Source: Mesorhizobium plurifarium (GTDB taxonomy: Bacteria > Pseudomonadota > Alphaproteobacteria > Rhizobiales > Rhizobiaceae). From it: a stretch of DNA of 53,818 bases. Location of the stretch: contig CCNB01000007.1 of assembly GCA_000824785.1 (NCBI GenBank), positions 292,193 through 346,010 of the forward strand. Direction: 5' to 3'. The notes beneath the pieces are model-generated. The model ran no database searches, had not been told where the DNA came from, and saw nothing but the letters and a program-made list of their open reading frames with translations. Made by a program: the position numbers and the translations under genes. The stretch's first letter is position 1. The number at the start of each line of letters is the position of its first letter. Positions 26,857 through 34,701 of this stretch are shown here, piece after piece.

Positions 26857-26874
26857 ATGGATACCGGTATCCAT
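26857..26874. promoter_or_regulatory. 18-bp perfect palindrome between divergent operons
   Basis: ATGGATACCGGTATCCAT is perfectly self-complementary. On the plus strand it follows TTGACG (26849-26854), and on the minus strand it follows TTGACA (26887-26882). One bound repressor could therefore cover both promoters, that of the SDR/transketolase/dehydratase operon and that of the enolase-family gene at 26937. The central CCGG suits a LacI-family protein, and one is encoded at 21971. Confidence 0.65.
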
Positions 26875-26936
26875 AGATAGGTGTCAACGGGCTACTGTTC
26901 GCGGGCTATGCGCTCCGGTGGAGCCGGGAGGGAAAA

Positions 26937-28157
26937 TTGAAGATCGTCGCGCTTGAAACGCTGCAACTGGCGGAATTCCCATTCCTGTTCTGGCTTCGCG
27001 TCCATACCGATGCCGGCCTCATCGGCACCGGCGAAACCTTCTGGGCGCCGGGGCCGGTCGCCTCCTACATTCACGACAATGTCGCGGCCTACCTCATCGG
27101 CAAGGACCCGCGCGATATCGAGCTGCATGACCGCACGCTGGGCAGCGTCTATGTCGGCGCGCGCGATTCCGGCGCGGAGGTGCGCGGCAATTCCGCGGTC
27201 AACATCGCGCTGTGGGATATCTATGGCCAGGCGCTTGGCGAGCCAGTCTGGCGGCTGCTGGGCGGCCGCACGCACAGAACCGTGCCGATCTACAATACCT
27301 GCGCCGGCTACAAGCATGTGCGCGCCAGCAAGAAGAACGCGCTGTTCGAGCGCGGCGAGGACTGGTCGCTCAAATCGGGCGATTCCAACGAAGGCCCGTA
27401 TGAGGATCTGCTGGCATGGCGCTACAATGCCGGTGATCTCGCCAGGAGCCTGAAATCCGAAGGCATCGGCGCCATGAAGATATGGCCGTTCGACATTGCC
27501 GCCGAGGCATCGAACGGCGCCCGCATCTCGCTTGCCGATCTCGACAAGGCGCTGGAGCCGTTCCAGAAGATCCGCGACGCCGTCGGCCGCGACATGGAGA
27601 TCATGGTCGAACTGCATGGCCTGTGGAGCCTGCCGCCGGCGCTGCGTATCGCCGAGGCGCTGAAGGCCTACGACGTCGCCTGGCTGGAGGAGCCGATCCG
27701 CTACAACGAACTCGACGCGATGGCCGAGTTGGCGCGCCACACATCGATCCCGATCGCGGCCAGCGAGCGGCTGGCCACGCGGCAGATGTTCAAGCAACTG
27801 ATCGACAAGCGCGCGGCCAGCGTGATCATGATCGACCTCGCCTGGTGCGGCGGCCTTTCCGAAGCACGCAAGATCGCCAACATGGCCGAGGCCAGCGAAT
27901 TGCCGGTGACGCTGCACGACTGCACCGGGCCGATCGTCTATGCCGCCAGCTGCGCGCTGTCCGCCACTCTGCCGAACGTCAACTACCAGGAAGCCGTGCG
28001 CGCCTACTTCACCGGCTGGTACACCGAGATCGTCCCCGACATTCCGCCGGTCAGCGACGGCCATGTCGCGCCGCTCGATGGGCCGGGGCTCGGCCTCAGC
28101 CTTCGGCCGGAGCTGTTCCAGCGGCCCGACGCCACGGTGCGGATCACCAAGATCTAG
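26937..28157 (+). CDS. mandelate racemase/muconate lactonising enzyme family protein
   Basis: This 406-residue enolase-superfamily protein starts at TTG, supported by GGGAGGG about 6 nt ahead. N-terminal capping domain: residues 1-125. The barrel shows K in AMKIWPFD, the putative metal ligands E in MVELHG (Glu where Asp is usual), E in WLEEP and E in AASERL, and H in VTLHDCTGP. These suggest a sugar-acid dehydratase or racemase of a subgroup distinct from the dehydratase at 23012; the two are not close paralogues. It is transcribed alone, divergently from the SDR operon. Confidence 0.85.
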   Translation: MKIVALETLQLAEFPFLFWLRVHTDAGLIGTGETFWAPGPVASYIHDNVAAYLIGKDPRDIELHDRTLGSVYVGARDSGAEVRGNSAVNIALWDIYGQALGEPVWRLLGGRTHRTVPIYNTCAGYKHVRASKKNALFERGEDWSLKSGDSNEGPYEDLLAWRYNAGDLARSLKSEGIGAMKIWPFDIAAEASNGARISLADLDKALEPFQKIRDAVGRDMEIMVELHGLWSLPPALRIAEALKAYDVAWLEEPIRYNELDAMAELARHTSIPIAASERLATRQMFKQLIDKRAASVIMIDLAWCGGLSEARKIANMAEASELPVTLHDCTGPIVYAASCALSATLPNVNYQEAVRAYFTGWYTEIVPDIPPVSDGHVAPLDGPGLGLSLRPELFQRPDATVRITKI

Positions 28158-28197
28158 AGCACGGTTTTCGTCAGGACCTTTGTCAAACAAGGCGATG

Positions 28198-28223
28198 GAG
28201 CGTTTCACCGGTTCGGCGAAACG
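28198..28223 (+). repeat. partial copy of the composite palindromic repeat
   Basis: GAGCGTTTCACCGGTTCGGC then GAAACG forms a short dyad (CGTTTC 28201-28206, GAAACG 28218-28223). It resembles the first half of the repeat at 350-447; the second half is missing. It follows the enolase-family gene by 40 bp. Confidence 0.6.
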
Positions 28224-28263
28224 ACGGACGCGCTTGCGTCTCGCACGCTTTGCTCAGAGCCTG

Positions 28264-28291
28264 TAGACATTATGCTATTATAATCTATTAT
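28264..28291 (+). promoter_or_regulatory. promoter with AT-rich operator, site C
   Basis: TAGACA (28264-28269) and TATTAT (28286-28291) are spaced 16 bp as a sigma-70-like promoter. The spacer carries TGCTATTATAATCTAT (28273-28288), 12 of 16 to the ideal AGCTATTATAATAGCT. It precedes the fused dehydrogenase operon by about 80 bp. Confidence 0.5.
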
Positions 28292-28368
28292 CAGCCCGAA
28301 GCGAGCAGCCACAAGCTCGCCGCCGGCGCGTTCTCGCGCGGCACCAGATGGATTCATGGGAGGCTTTG

Positions 28369-30762
28369 GTGGCAATTTCTGCGGCGCGCGCACGCGAGGA
28401 TTTCAAGGGTGCGCCAAATCTGCCCGACCGAAAAATCCTGCTCGACCTGTTCGAACGCATGGTGTTGCTGCGCCGCTTCGAAAGCGTTGCCCAGATCGCT
28501 TGCCGCAAGGGCGAGACACCTGGCTTCCTGCATCTCTATATCGGCGAGGAAGCGACCGGCGTCGGGGTCTGCGCGCATTTGCGGCCGACCGATTGGGTGA
28601 CATCGACCCATCGCGGCCACGGCCATGCGCTGGCCAAGGGCGCCAATCCCGGGCGCGTCATGGCCGAGCTGTTCGGCAAGGCCGACGGCATTTGCGGCGG
28701 CCGTGGCGGCACCATGCATCTCTACGACCGCTCGGTCGGCCTGTTCGGCACCAACGGCATCGTCGCCGCCGGCATCGGCCATGCCGTCGGCATCGGCATG
28801 AGCGCCCGCCGGCAGGGCCGCGACGATATCGGCGTCGCCTTCTTCGGCGACGGCGCCGCCAATCATGGCGGCTTCCACGAGGCGCTCAACTTTGCCGCCG
28901 TGCAGCGCGCGCCGGCGGTCTTCATCTGCGAGAACAATCTCTACGCCACCGCGACTCCGCTGAAATCGATCACGCTCAACCCCGAGATCGCCACCAAGGC
29001 CGCGTCCTACGGCATGCCCGGCGTCGCTGTCGACGGCAACGACGTCTTCGCCGTCTGGCTGGTCATGAAGGAAGCGACCGAACGCGCGCGGGCCGGCAAG
29101 GGCCCGACGCTGATAGAGGCCAAGACCTATCGCACCGTCGGCCACCATGAGGGCGACCCGGTCATCGGCACGTACAGGACGCAGGAAGAACTCGACGCCT
29201 GGATCAAACGCGATCCGATCGACATGTTCCGCAAGCGGCTGATCGAGGACTATGGCGTTGCCGACGCCGAGGCGCTCGCGGCAATAGAGGCGCGGATCGA
29301 GAGAGTGGTCGAGGAGGCGCTCGCCTTCGCCCGCGCTTCGCCCGAGCCCGATCCGTCGACGGTGCGCCTGCATGTCTTCGCCGATCCGATCAATCCGCCG
29401 GCCGCCCTGCAGCCGCGCGCCGTCGGCGAGACGCGGACGCAAGGCTGGCTCGAAGCGGTGCGCGACGGCATCGCCGAGGAGATGCGCGCCAATCCGGCGA
29501 TCCTCTATTTCGGCGAAGGCACCGGCGAGCGCGGCGGCAGCTTCGCCCACACGAAGAACCTTTGGCAGGAGTTCGGCCCTGATCGCATGGTCGACACGCC
29601 GATCTCCGAACAGGGGTTCACCGCCGCCGCCGTCGGCGCTTCGGCCACGGGCGCGCGCACCGTCTCGGACCTGATGTTCGCCGATTTCGCCTTCGAGACC
29701 GCCGGGCAGATCTTCCTGCAGGCGGCCAAGCTGCGCTACATGACCAGCGGCGTCATGAGCGCGCCGATGGTGGTGCGCGTCGGCGCCGGCGCGCTGCGCA
29801 GTTCCGGCCCGCATCACAGCGGCATCTATCATCCGGTCTTCGCCCATATGCCCGGCTTGATCGTCTGCGTGCCGTCGAATCCGGCTGACGCCAAGGGACT
29901 GATGAAGACGGCGCTGAGAGCCGGCGATCCCGTCATCATGCTCGAACCGAAGGCGCTGTTCGCTTCCAAGGGCGAGGTGCCGGCGGGCGAGCACTATGTG
30001 CCGTTCGGCGTCGCGCGGATCGCGCGGGCAGGGAAAGACATCACCATCGTCGCGGCCGGGCAGATGGTGCAGCGCGCTTTGGAGGCGGCGGAGGCATTGG
30101 CGGCCGAAGGCATCAAGGCCGAGGTGATCGACCCGCGCACCATCATGCCGCTCGATATCGACACGATCGTCGCCAGCGTCAGGAAGACGCATCGCCTGCT
30201 CATCGTCGACGAGGCGTGGGCCATGTGCGGCCTTGGCGGCGAGATCGCCCAGGCGATCAACGAGCTCGCCTTCGACGAGCTCGATGCTCCGCCCGGGAGG
30301 CTGCATACGGCACCGACGTCCCATCCGTTCGCGCCGGTGCTGGAGCGTGCCATGCTGGTCGACACGGCACGCATCGCCGAGGGCGCTCGCGCTGTGATTG
30401 CCGGCAAGCCGCCGGTGCCGGATCACTGGTACACGGTCGGCCTGAAAAGCGCTGCGCCGGCAAAGCCAGCGGCTGTTCCAGCCAAGTCGCAGCCTGCTCC
30501 ACAAGCTGCTTCCGTACCCGCCAGCGACGACGAGCCGGTGACGATGCCTTTCGGCGATCTCACCGTCAGCGAGGGCACGGTCGTCAAATGGCTGAAAGCG
30601 GTCGGCGACACGGTCAAGGAAGGCGAACTGATCGCCGAGATCGAGACCGACAAGGCCGTGGTCGAGATCGAGGCGCCGGTCAGCGGGACGCTGAGCGCGA
30701 TCGATCAGCCGGTCGGCGCCGTGGTGCCGATGGGCGGGCGCATCGGCGGCATCAAGAAATAA
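28369..30762 (+). CDS. 2-oxoacid dehydrogenase E1 alpha-beta fusion with C-terminal lipoyl domain
   Basis: The product has about 797 residues in three parts. Residues to about 330 are E1 alpha, with the thiamine motif FGDGAANHGGFHEALN and closing ENN. About 365-700 are E1 beta (GEGTGERGGSF, ISEQGFTAAAVGA, HHSGIYHPVFAHMPGL). After an Ala/Pro-rich linker comes a complete lipoyl domain with the lipoyl Lys in EIETDKAVVEIEAP. Normally the lipoyl domain belongs to E2. I prefer the GTG at 28369, which has GGGAGG 5 nt ahead, over the ATG at 28348. The enzyme would oxidatively decarboxylate a 2-oxoacid or cleave an acetoin-like ketone. A hydroxyacid dehydrogenase and an E2-like protein follow; no E3 is nearby. 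Confidence 0.9.
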   Translation: MAISAARAREDFKGAPNLPDRKILLDLFERMVLLRRFESVAQIACRKGETPGFLHLYIGEEATGVGVCAHLRPTDWVTSTHRGHGHALAKGANPGRVMAELFGKADGICGGRGGTMHLYDRSVGLFGTNGIVAAGIGHAVGIGMSARRQGRDDIGVAFFGDGAANHGGFHEALNFAAVQRAPAVFICENNLYATATPLKSITLNPEIATKAASYGMPGVAVDGNDVFAVWLVMKEATERARAGKGPTLIEAKTYRTVGHHEGDPVIGTYRTQEELDAWIKRDPIDMFRKRLIEDYGVADAEALAAIEARIERVVEEALAFARASPEPDPSTVRLHVFADPINPPAALQPRAVGETRTQGWLEAVRDGIAEEMRANPAILYFGEGTGERGGSFAHTKNLWQEFGPDRMVDTPISEQGFTAAAVGASATGARTVSDLMFADFAFETAGQIFLQAAKLRYMTSGVMSAPMVVRVGAGALRSSGPHHSGIYHPVFAHMPGLIVCVPSNPADAKGLMKTALRAGDPVIMLEPKALFASKGEVPAGEHYVPFGVARIARAGKDITIVAAGQMVQRALEAAEALAAEGIKAEVIDPRTIMPLDIDTIVASVRKTHRLLIVDEAWAMCGLGGEIAQAINELAFDELDAPPGRLHTAPTSHPFAPVLERAMLVDTARIAEGARAVIAGKPPVPDHWYTVGLKSAAPAKPAAVPAKSQPAPQAASVPASDDEPVTMPFGDLTVSEGTVVKWLKAVGDTVKEGELIAEIETDKAVVEIEAPVSGTLSAIDQPVGAVVPMGGRIGGIKK

Positions 30763-30793
30763 TCATCTGTACCCAAGAATCCGAAGGGCAAGC

Positions 30794-31804
30794 ATGAAGA
30801 TCCTGTGCGCCAATTGGCAAGCCGCCGACGAGGCCGAGCTCGAACGCGAGCACTATCCTGACATCGAGTTCATCCTGGCACGCTCGACCAACGACAAGGC
30901 CGCCGCGCTCGATCCGGCGGTTTGCCAGACGGTCGATGCGGTCATCAACTATTCGCCGACCCACAATGTCGCCGCCGCGCCGACTGCCTTTCCCAAGGCC
31001 AGGATCGCGGTGCGCTCCGGCGTCGGCTTTGACAACATCGACACGGCCGGCTGGGGCGCGCGCAAGATTCCCGCCTGCAACGTGCCTGACTACGGCACCA
31101 CAGAGGTTGCGGACCATGCCATCGGCCTGATGCTGGCGCTGACGCGCGGCACCTCTGCCTATGGCGCCGAGCTAGCGGCCAATGGCGCCGAGGGCTGGCA
31201 TTTCTCCAAGGCGCCGCTGGTGCGCCGTCACAAGGGGGCGACCTTCGGCATCGTGGGGCTCGGCCGCATCGGGCTTGCCGCGGCCCGCCGTGCCGCCGCC
31301 TTCGACATGAAGGTGGTGTTTTACGATCCGCATCTTCTGTCCGGCGTCGACCTGTCGACCGGCTATGAGCGGGTGCATTCGCTGGCCGAGCTGATGGGGC
31401 GGGCCGATGTGGTGAGCGTGCATGCGCCGTTGAGCGAGGAAACGCGCAAGCTGCTCGGCGCTGATGCCTTCGCCGCCGCCAAGCCGGGCCTTGTCTTCGT
31501 CAACACGGCGCGGGGTCCGATCGTCGATCTCGACGCGTTGGAAGCGGCGCTGCGCAACGGCAAGGTCGCCGGCGCCGGGCTGGACGTCCTGCCGAACGAA
31601 CCCGGCGATCTCGACCATCCGCTTCTGGCGGCGTGGCGGCGCCGCGAGCCATGGATCGCCAACCGACTGATCGTGACGCCGCATGCGGCCTTCTACAGCC
31701 CGGCGGCGATGCGCGATCTCAGGCTGAAATCGATCGAAGTCGTGCATGCCTATCTGGCCGAGGGACGACTGACCAACTGCGTCAACGCCGAGTATCTGAA
31801 ATGA
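30794..31804 (+). CDS. D-2-hydroxyacid dehydrogenase (CtBP/PGDH-like)
   Basis: This 336-residue protein has the NAD-binding motif GIVGLGRIGLAAARRAAAF. The catalytic triad is visible as Arg in NTARGPIVD, Glu in VLPNEPGD and His in TPHAAFYS. It converts a D-2-hydroxyacid to a 2-oxoacid with NAD(P). It lies between the fused E1-lipoyl gene (31 bp before) and the E2-like gene (4-bp overlap), so it plausibly supplies the 2-oxoacid that the E1 protein decarboxylates. GAAGGGC precedes the ATG. Confidence 0.9.
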   Translation: MKILCANWQAADEAELEREHYPDIEFILARSTNDKAAALDPAVCQTVDAVINYSPTHNVAAAPTAFPKARIAVRSGVGFDNIDTAGWGARKIPACNVPDYGTTEVADHAIGLMLALTRGTSAYGAELAANGAEGWHFSKAPLVRRHKGATFGIVGLGRIGLAAARRAAAFDMKVVFYDPHLLSGVDLSTGYERVHSLAELMGRADVVSVHAPLSEETRKLLGADAFAAAKPGLVFVNTARGPIVDLDALEAALRNGKVAGAGLDVLPNEPGDLDHPLLAAWRRREPWIANRLIVTPHAAFYSPAAMRDLRLKSIEVVHAYLAEGRLTNCVNAEYLK

Positions 31805-32514
31805 ACGTTGCCGTCGCATCGCGGCTGGCTGTCTCGCCCTATGCGCGCCGGCTTGCCCGCGAGCGCAACCTTCCGCTCGAAGCCCTCCGCGGCAGCGGTC
31901 CGGGCGGCCGCATCCTGGCCGCCGATGTGCTCGACTTCGTCCCGGCCGACGTGCCTGCAGAGCTTCCGGCCACTGCCCCGGCGCCTTCGATTGCCGCTCC
32001 CAGCATCGCCGCCTTCGCGACATCGATCGCGCTGGGCGCCTTGCATGAATTGTTGGCCGCGCTGGAGAGCTCGGGGAAGGTGTTCGACATCGACGATATC
32101 CTGCTGCGCGCGGCGGGTAGCGCATTCATCGAGATTTCGGACGGGGCGAAGGCCGGCGAGGTGAGGGTGGCGCTCGAACTGGGCAAGAGGCAAGTCGTCT
32201 TCGCGGCCACCTCGGGAATGCCGCTGACATCGTTGCGCGCGACGCGGCTTGCGGCCCAGACGGACACACGCGACGATCCGCAAAAACCCGCCATCCTGTC
32301 CGTGCGGCTGCTGCCGCCGAGCGATATCCGACCGATGATGATGCCGCTGTTGCCTGGCCGGGCCATGCGCCTGACAGTCTCGGTCGACAGCGCGGGCGAC
32401 CATGCCGAGTGCCTGCTCACGGCAGACACGGCAGCCTTCGACGAGGCGACCTCGACCGCGTGGCTCGCCGCCCTGAAATCGGCGGTCGAGCATCCGCTCC
32501 GGCTCTTCGTCTAG
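31801..32514 (+). CDS. E2-like protein: subunit-binding domain plus degenerate acyltransferase domain
   Basis: This 237-residue protein starts with a clear peripheral subunit-binding domain (residues about 9-45: VSPYARRLARERNLPLEALR then GSGPGGRILAADV). A Pro/Ala linker follows, then a shortened 2-oxoacid dehydrogenase acyltransferase-like domain ending LAALKSAVEHPLRLFV. There is no lipoyl domain; one is fused to the E1 protein instead. The catalytic DHRVVDGA motif reads DTAAFDEA, so the active-site His is gone. It may act as a scaffold that docks E1-lipoyl or a borrowed E3. Its start overlaps the hydroxyacid dehydrogenase stop. Confidence 0.85.
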   Translation: MNVAVASRLAVSPYARRLARERNLPLEALRGSGPGGRILAADVLDFVPADVPAELPATAPAPSIAAPSIAAFATSIALGALHELLAALESSGKVFDIDDILLRAAGSAFIEISDGAKAGEVRVALELGKRQVVFAATSGMPLTSLRATRLAAQTDTRDDPQKPAILSVRLLPPSDIRPMMMPLLPGRAMRLTVSVDSAGDHAECLLTADTAAFDEATSTAWLAALKSAVEHPLRLFV

Positions 32515-32555
32515 GACTGCGGATCGTCGCCGGCGTTGCCTAGCCTCGGGCGACG

Positions 32556-32575
32556 GAAGCTATTATAAAAGCTTC
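32556..32575. promoter_or_regulatory. operator palindrome in front of the GntR gene, site D
   Basis: GAAGCTATTATAAAAGCTTC has perfect 6-bp arms and matches the ideal AGCTATTATAATAGCT at 15 of 16 positions. It ends 21 bp before the regulator start, the usual place for an autoregulatory site. It is the best copy of the five. Confidence 0.65.
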
Positions 32576-32596
32576 GACACAGACGCGACGAGGCTC

Positions 32597-33367
32597 ATGG
32601 ACAACACCGTTCCCACCATCGACAGTCTTCCCAGGCGCACGCTTGGGCGCTCCAACGGGCCGCTCTATCGCCAGCTTGCCGACATCTTGCGGGTCCCGAT
32701 CGGCGACGGCACTTTTCCCGTCGGCGGCGAATTGCCGAAGGAGGCGGCGATCGCCGAGCATTTCGGGGTCAGCCTGATCACCGTGCGCCAGGCGCTGCGC
32801 GATCTCGAGGCCGACGGCCTGATCAAGAAGCGCTCGGCGAAACCGGCGGTGGTCGCGGCGCGCAGCCCGTCGGTCAACCTGAGCTGGAAGTTCAAGAACT
32901 TCGCCGACATGGCGGCCTTCACCAAGGACGCGCAGCTGACGGTGAAATCCTATCGCAAGGAAGTTTCTCCTGTGCTCCAGCGCCATTTCGGCATGGGCAA
33001 GGAGGAGGCGGGCTATTGCCTGCGCAGCGTGCTTTCGATCGGCGAGCAGAGGAAAGCGCAGATCACCACCTACTTTCCCCCGGATGTCGGCGCCAGGCTG
33101 AAGCGCGAAGACTTCTCCGACGTGCTGATCTTCCGCTCGGTGCAGAAGCATCTGGGTCTGCGTCTCGACGTGGCGCATGTCACCGTGCGCGCCGAGATCG
33201 CCGACGAGGCGGTTGCCGCCGATCTCGGCATCGCGCTGGGCAGCGCGGTGCTGACGGTGGAGATGCTCTATCAGTCGGCCGACCAGCGCAGCATCGAGTT
33301 CTCCGTCGCGCGCCATCCCGCCGATATTTTCAGCATCACCTACGACGCGCCCAACGACCTGTCCTGA
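32597..33367 (+). CDS. GntR family regulator, HutC subfamily
   Basis: The product has 256 residues. The winged helix is at about 20-85 (LYRQLADILRVPIGDGTFPV, EAAIAEHFGVSLITVRQALR, DLEADGLIKKRS), and a UTRA effector domain covers about 105-250, with YFPPDVGARL and the closing IEFSVARHPADIFSITYD. HutC-type regulators sense small metabolites and usually repress nearby catabolic genes. The palindrome 21 bp upstream and its relatives at four other promoters in this island make this protein the likely master repressor. GAGG lies before the ATG. Confidence 0.9.
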   Translation: MDNTVPTIDSLPRRTLGRSNGPLYRQLADILRVPIGDGTFPVGGELPKEAAIAEHFGVSLITVRQALRDLEADGLIKKRSAKPAVVAARSPSVNLSWKFKNFADMAAFTKDAQLTVKSYRKEVSPVLQRHFGMGKEEAGYCLRSVLSIGEQRKAQITTYFPPDVGARLKREDFSDVLIFRSVQKHLGLRLDVAHVTVRAEIADEAVAADLGIALGSAVLTVEMLYQSADQRSIEFSVARHPADIFSITYDAPNDLS

Positions 33368-33403
33368 GGCTGCCCCGACGTGCGATTTCTGTCGACGGGC
33401 ACA

Positions 33404-33432
33404 TAGACAGACCTATAAAATTATAATAGCAT
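33404..33432 (+). promoter_or_regulatory. promoter with AT-rich operator, site E
   Basis: TAGACA (33404-33409) is followed by a 17-bp spacer and TAGCAT (33427-33432). The segment TAAAATTATAATAGCA (33416-33431) keeps the full right half ATTATAATAGC of the ideal palindrome. It would control the second CUT2 importer operon (33570 onward). Confidence 0.5.
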
Positions 33433-33569
33433 GATAGCTAGGCTGAGATGCCGGCGGGAAGCGAGATCGCGCGCGAATTCCGCCCGTGCTCACGGCCGTC
33501 GAGAGGCCCGGTGTCCGATCAAGATGGCGCAGTCCATCGCCGGCCGGGGAGGAACATAGGGAGGAGACA

Positions 33570-34634
33570 ATGCAATCGAGGAGCCTGTGCGCCGGCCTGA
33601 TGGCGCTTGCCGGATTCGCAGTCTGCGTTGGAGCGACATCCGGCCATGCCGAAGCCAAGAAAACCTACGCCATCTACCTTTCCAACAATTTCGTCGGCAA
33701 CGACTGGCGCCAGCAAATGGAGCGCGTCGCCAATGTCGCGGTCAACAAGGGACCGCTGAAAGGCCGCGTCGACCTCAAGATCGAAAATGCCGAGAACACG
33801 GTCCAGGCGCAGATCAACTCGCTGAACAACATCATCCGGCAGAAGCCGGACGCCATCCTGATCGACGCGTCGTCGGCGGAGGCTCTCAATCCCACGATTA
33901 AGAAGGCCTGCGACGCCGGCATCGTCGTCGTCAGCTTCGACCAGACCGTGTCGGCCGAATGTGCCTACAAGCTGCATTCCGACTTTGACATCATGGCCAA
34001 CAACCAGGCCGAATGGATGGCCTCCATGCTCGGCGGCAAGGGCAAGGTCTTCATGGATCGGGGCCTCGCCGGCGCGCCGATATCCGAGCAGTTCGAGAAG
34101 AACTTCGGCGCCGTGCTCAAGAAATATCCCGGCATCGAGATCGTCGGCTATTTCAACGGCAACTATGCTGCCGGGCCCGAACAGGAAGGCGTGGCGAGCC
34201 TGCTCGCGGCCCATCCGGAGGTCGACGGCATCTTCTCGCAGGGCTACGGCACCGGCGCCATCAAGGCGTTGCAGAATGCCGACCGGCCGATGGTGCCGGT
34301 CGTCGCCGCCGCCTTCAACGGCACCGGTGTCACCTGCGCCGAGACCAAGGGCGCGAAATGCTGGCTCGGCGCCAATCCGCCGTCGCTGTCTGCGGAGGCG
34401 ATCAAGCTCGCCGTCGACATACTCGATACCGGCAAGAAGCCGGCCGACACGACCGTGCTGTTCAATTCGCCGGGCCTGACCACGGACATGGTCGCGGCCA
34501 AATACGCGCCGAATTCCTCGGCCGTGAAGATCGAGCTCGGCAAGACCGTGTTCCCCGATCTGGCGCCGGGTCTTTCGCTGCCGGTGTCGCCAAGCTGGGT
34601 GGAGATCACGCCCAAGGAGGCCTCGGGAAGCTGA
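33570..34634 (+). CDS. CUT2 sugar ABC transporter substrate-binding protein, copy 1
   Basis: This 354-residue protein has a signal peptide ending near residue 29 (ATSGHAEA) and the peripla_BP_4 fold (IYLSNNFVGNDWRQQMERVA, KPDAILIDAS, IFSQGYGTGAIKAL). The ATG has a very strong ribosome site (GGAGGAGA). It is a close paralogue of the next gene: across the first roughly 100 mature residues only about 14 differ. Divergence rises in the segments after ACDAGIVV that line the sugar pocket (SAECAYKLHSDFD against TEPCAYAVASDWD). The pair may widen the range of sugars delivered to one transporter. Confidence 0.92.
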   Translation: MQSRSLCAGLMALAGFAVCVGATSGHAEAKKTYAIYLSNNFVGNDWRQQMERVANVAVNKGPLKGRVDLKIENAENTVQAQINSLNNIIRQKPDAILIDASSAEALNPTIKKACDAGIVVVSFDQTVSAECAYKLHSDFDIMANNQAEWMASMLGGKGKVFMDRGLAGAPISEQFEKNFGAVLKKYPGIEIVGYFNGNYAAGPEQEGVASLLAAHPEVDGIFSQGYGTGAIKALQNADRPMVPVVAAAFNGTGVTCAETKGAKCWLGANPPSLSAEAIKLAVDILDTGKKPADTTVLFNSPGLTTDMVAAKYAPNSSAVKIELGKTVFPDLAPGLSLPVSPSWVEITPKEASGS

Positions 34635-34701
34635 TTTGACGAGGAGAGGGCACCGCAGCGCGGCGCCACGATTTCGAAACGAAAAACGGGAGGAGAAAAT
34701 C

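Noticed and set aside
23012..28157. The two enolase-superfamily genes as recent duplicates
   Set aside because: Their active-site words differ (DVHARF and APHQSGG against VELHG and LHDCTGP) and lengths and N-termini differ, so they belong to different subgroups.
28354..30504. Long minus-strand open frame (716 codons) opposite the fused dehydrogenase
   Set aside because: It is a mirror of a clearly conserved plus-strand gene. Its composition (rich in Arg, Asp, His, Gly) and lack of any motif are typical of antisense frames in GC-rich DNA.
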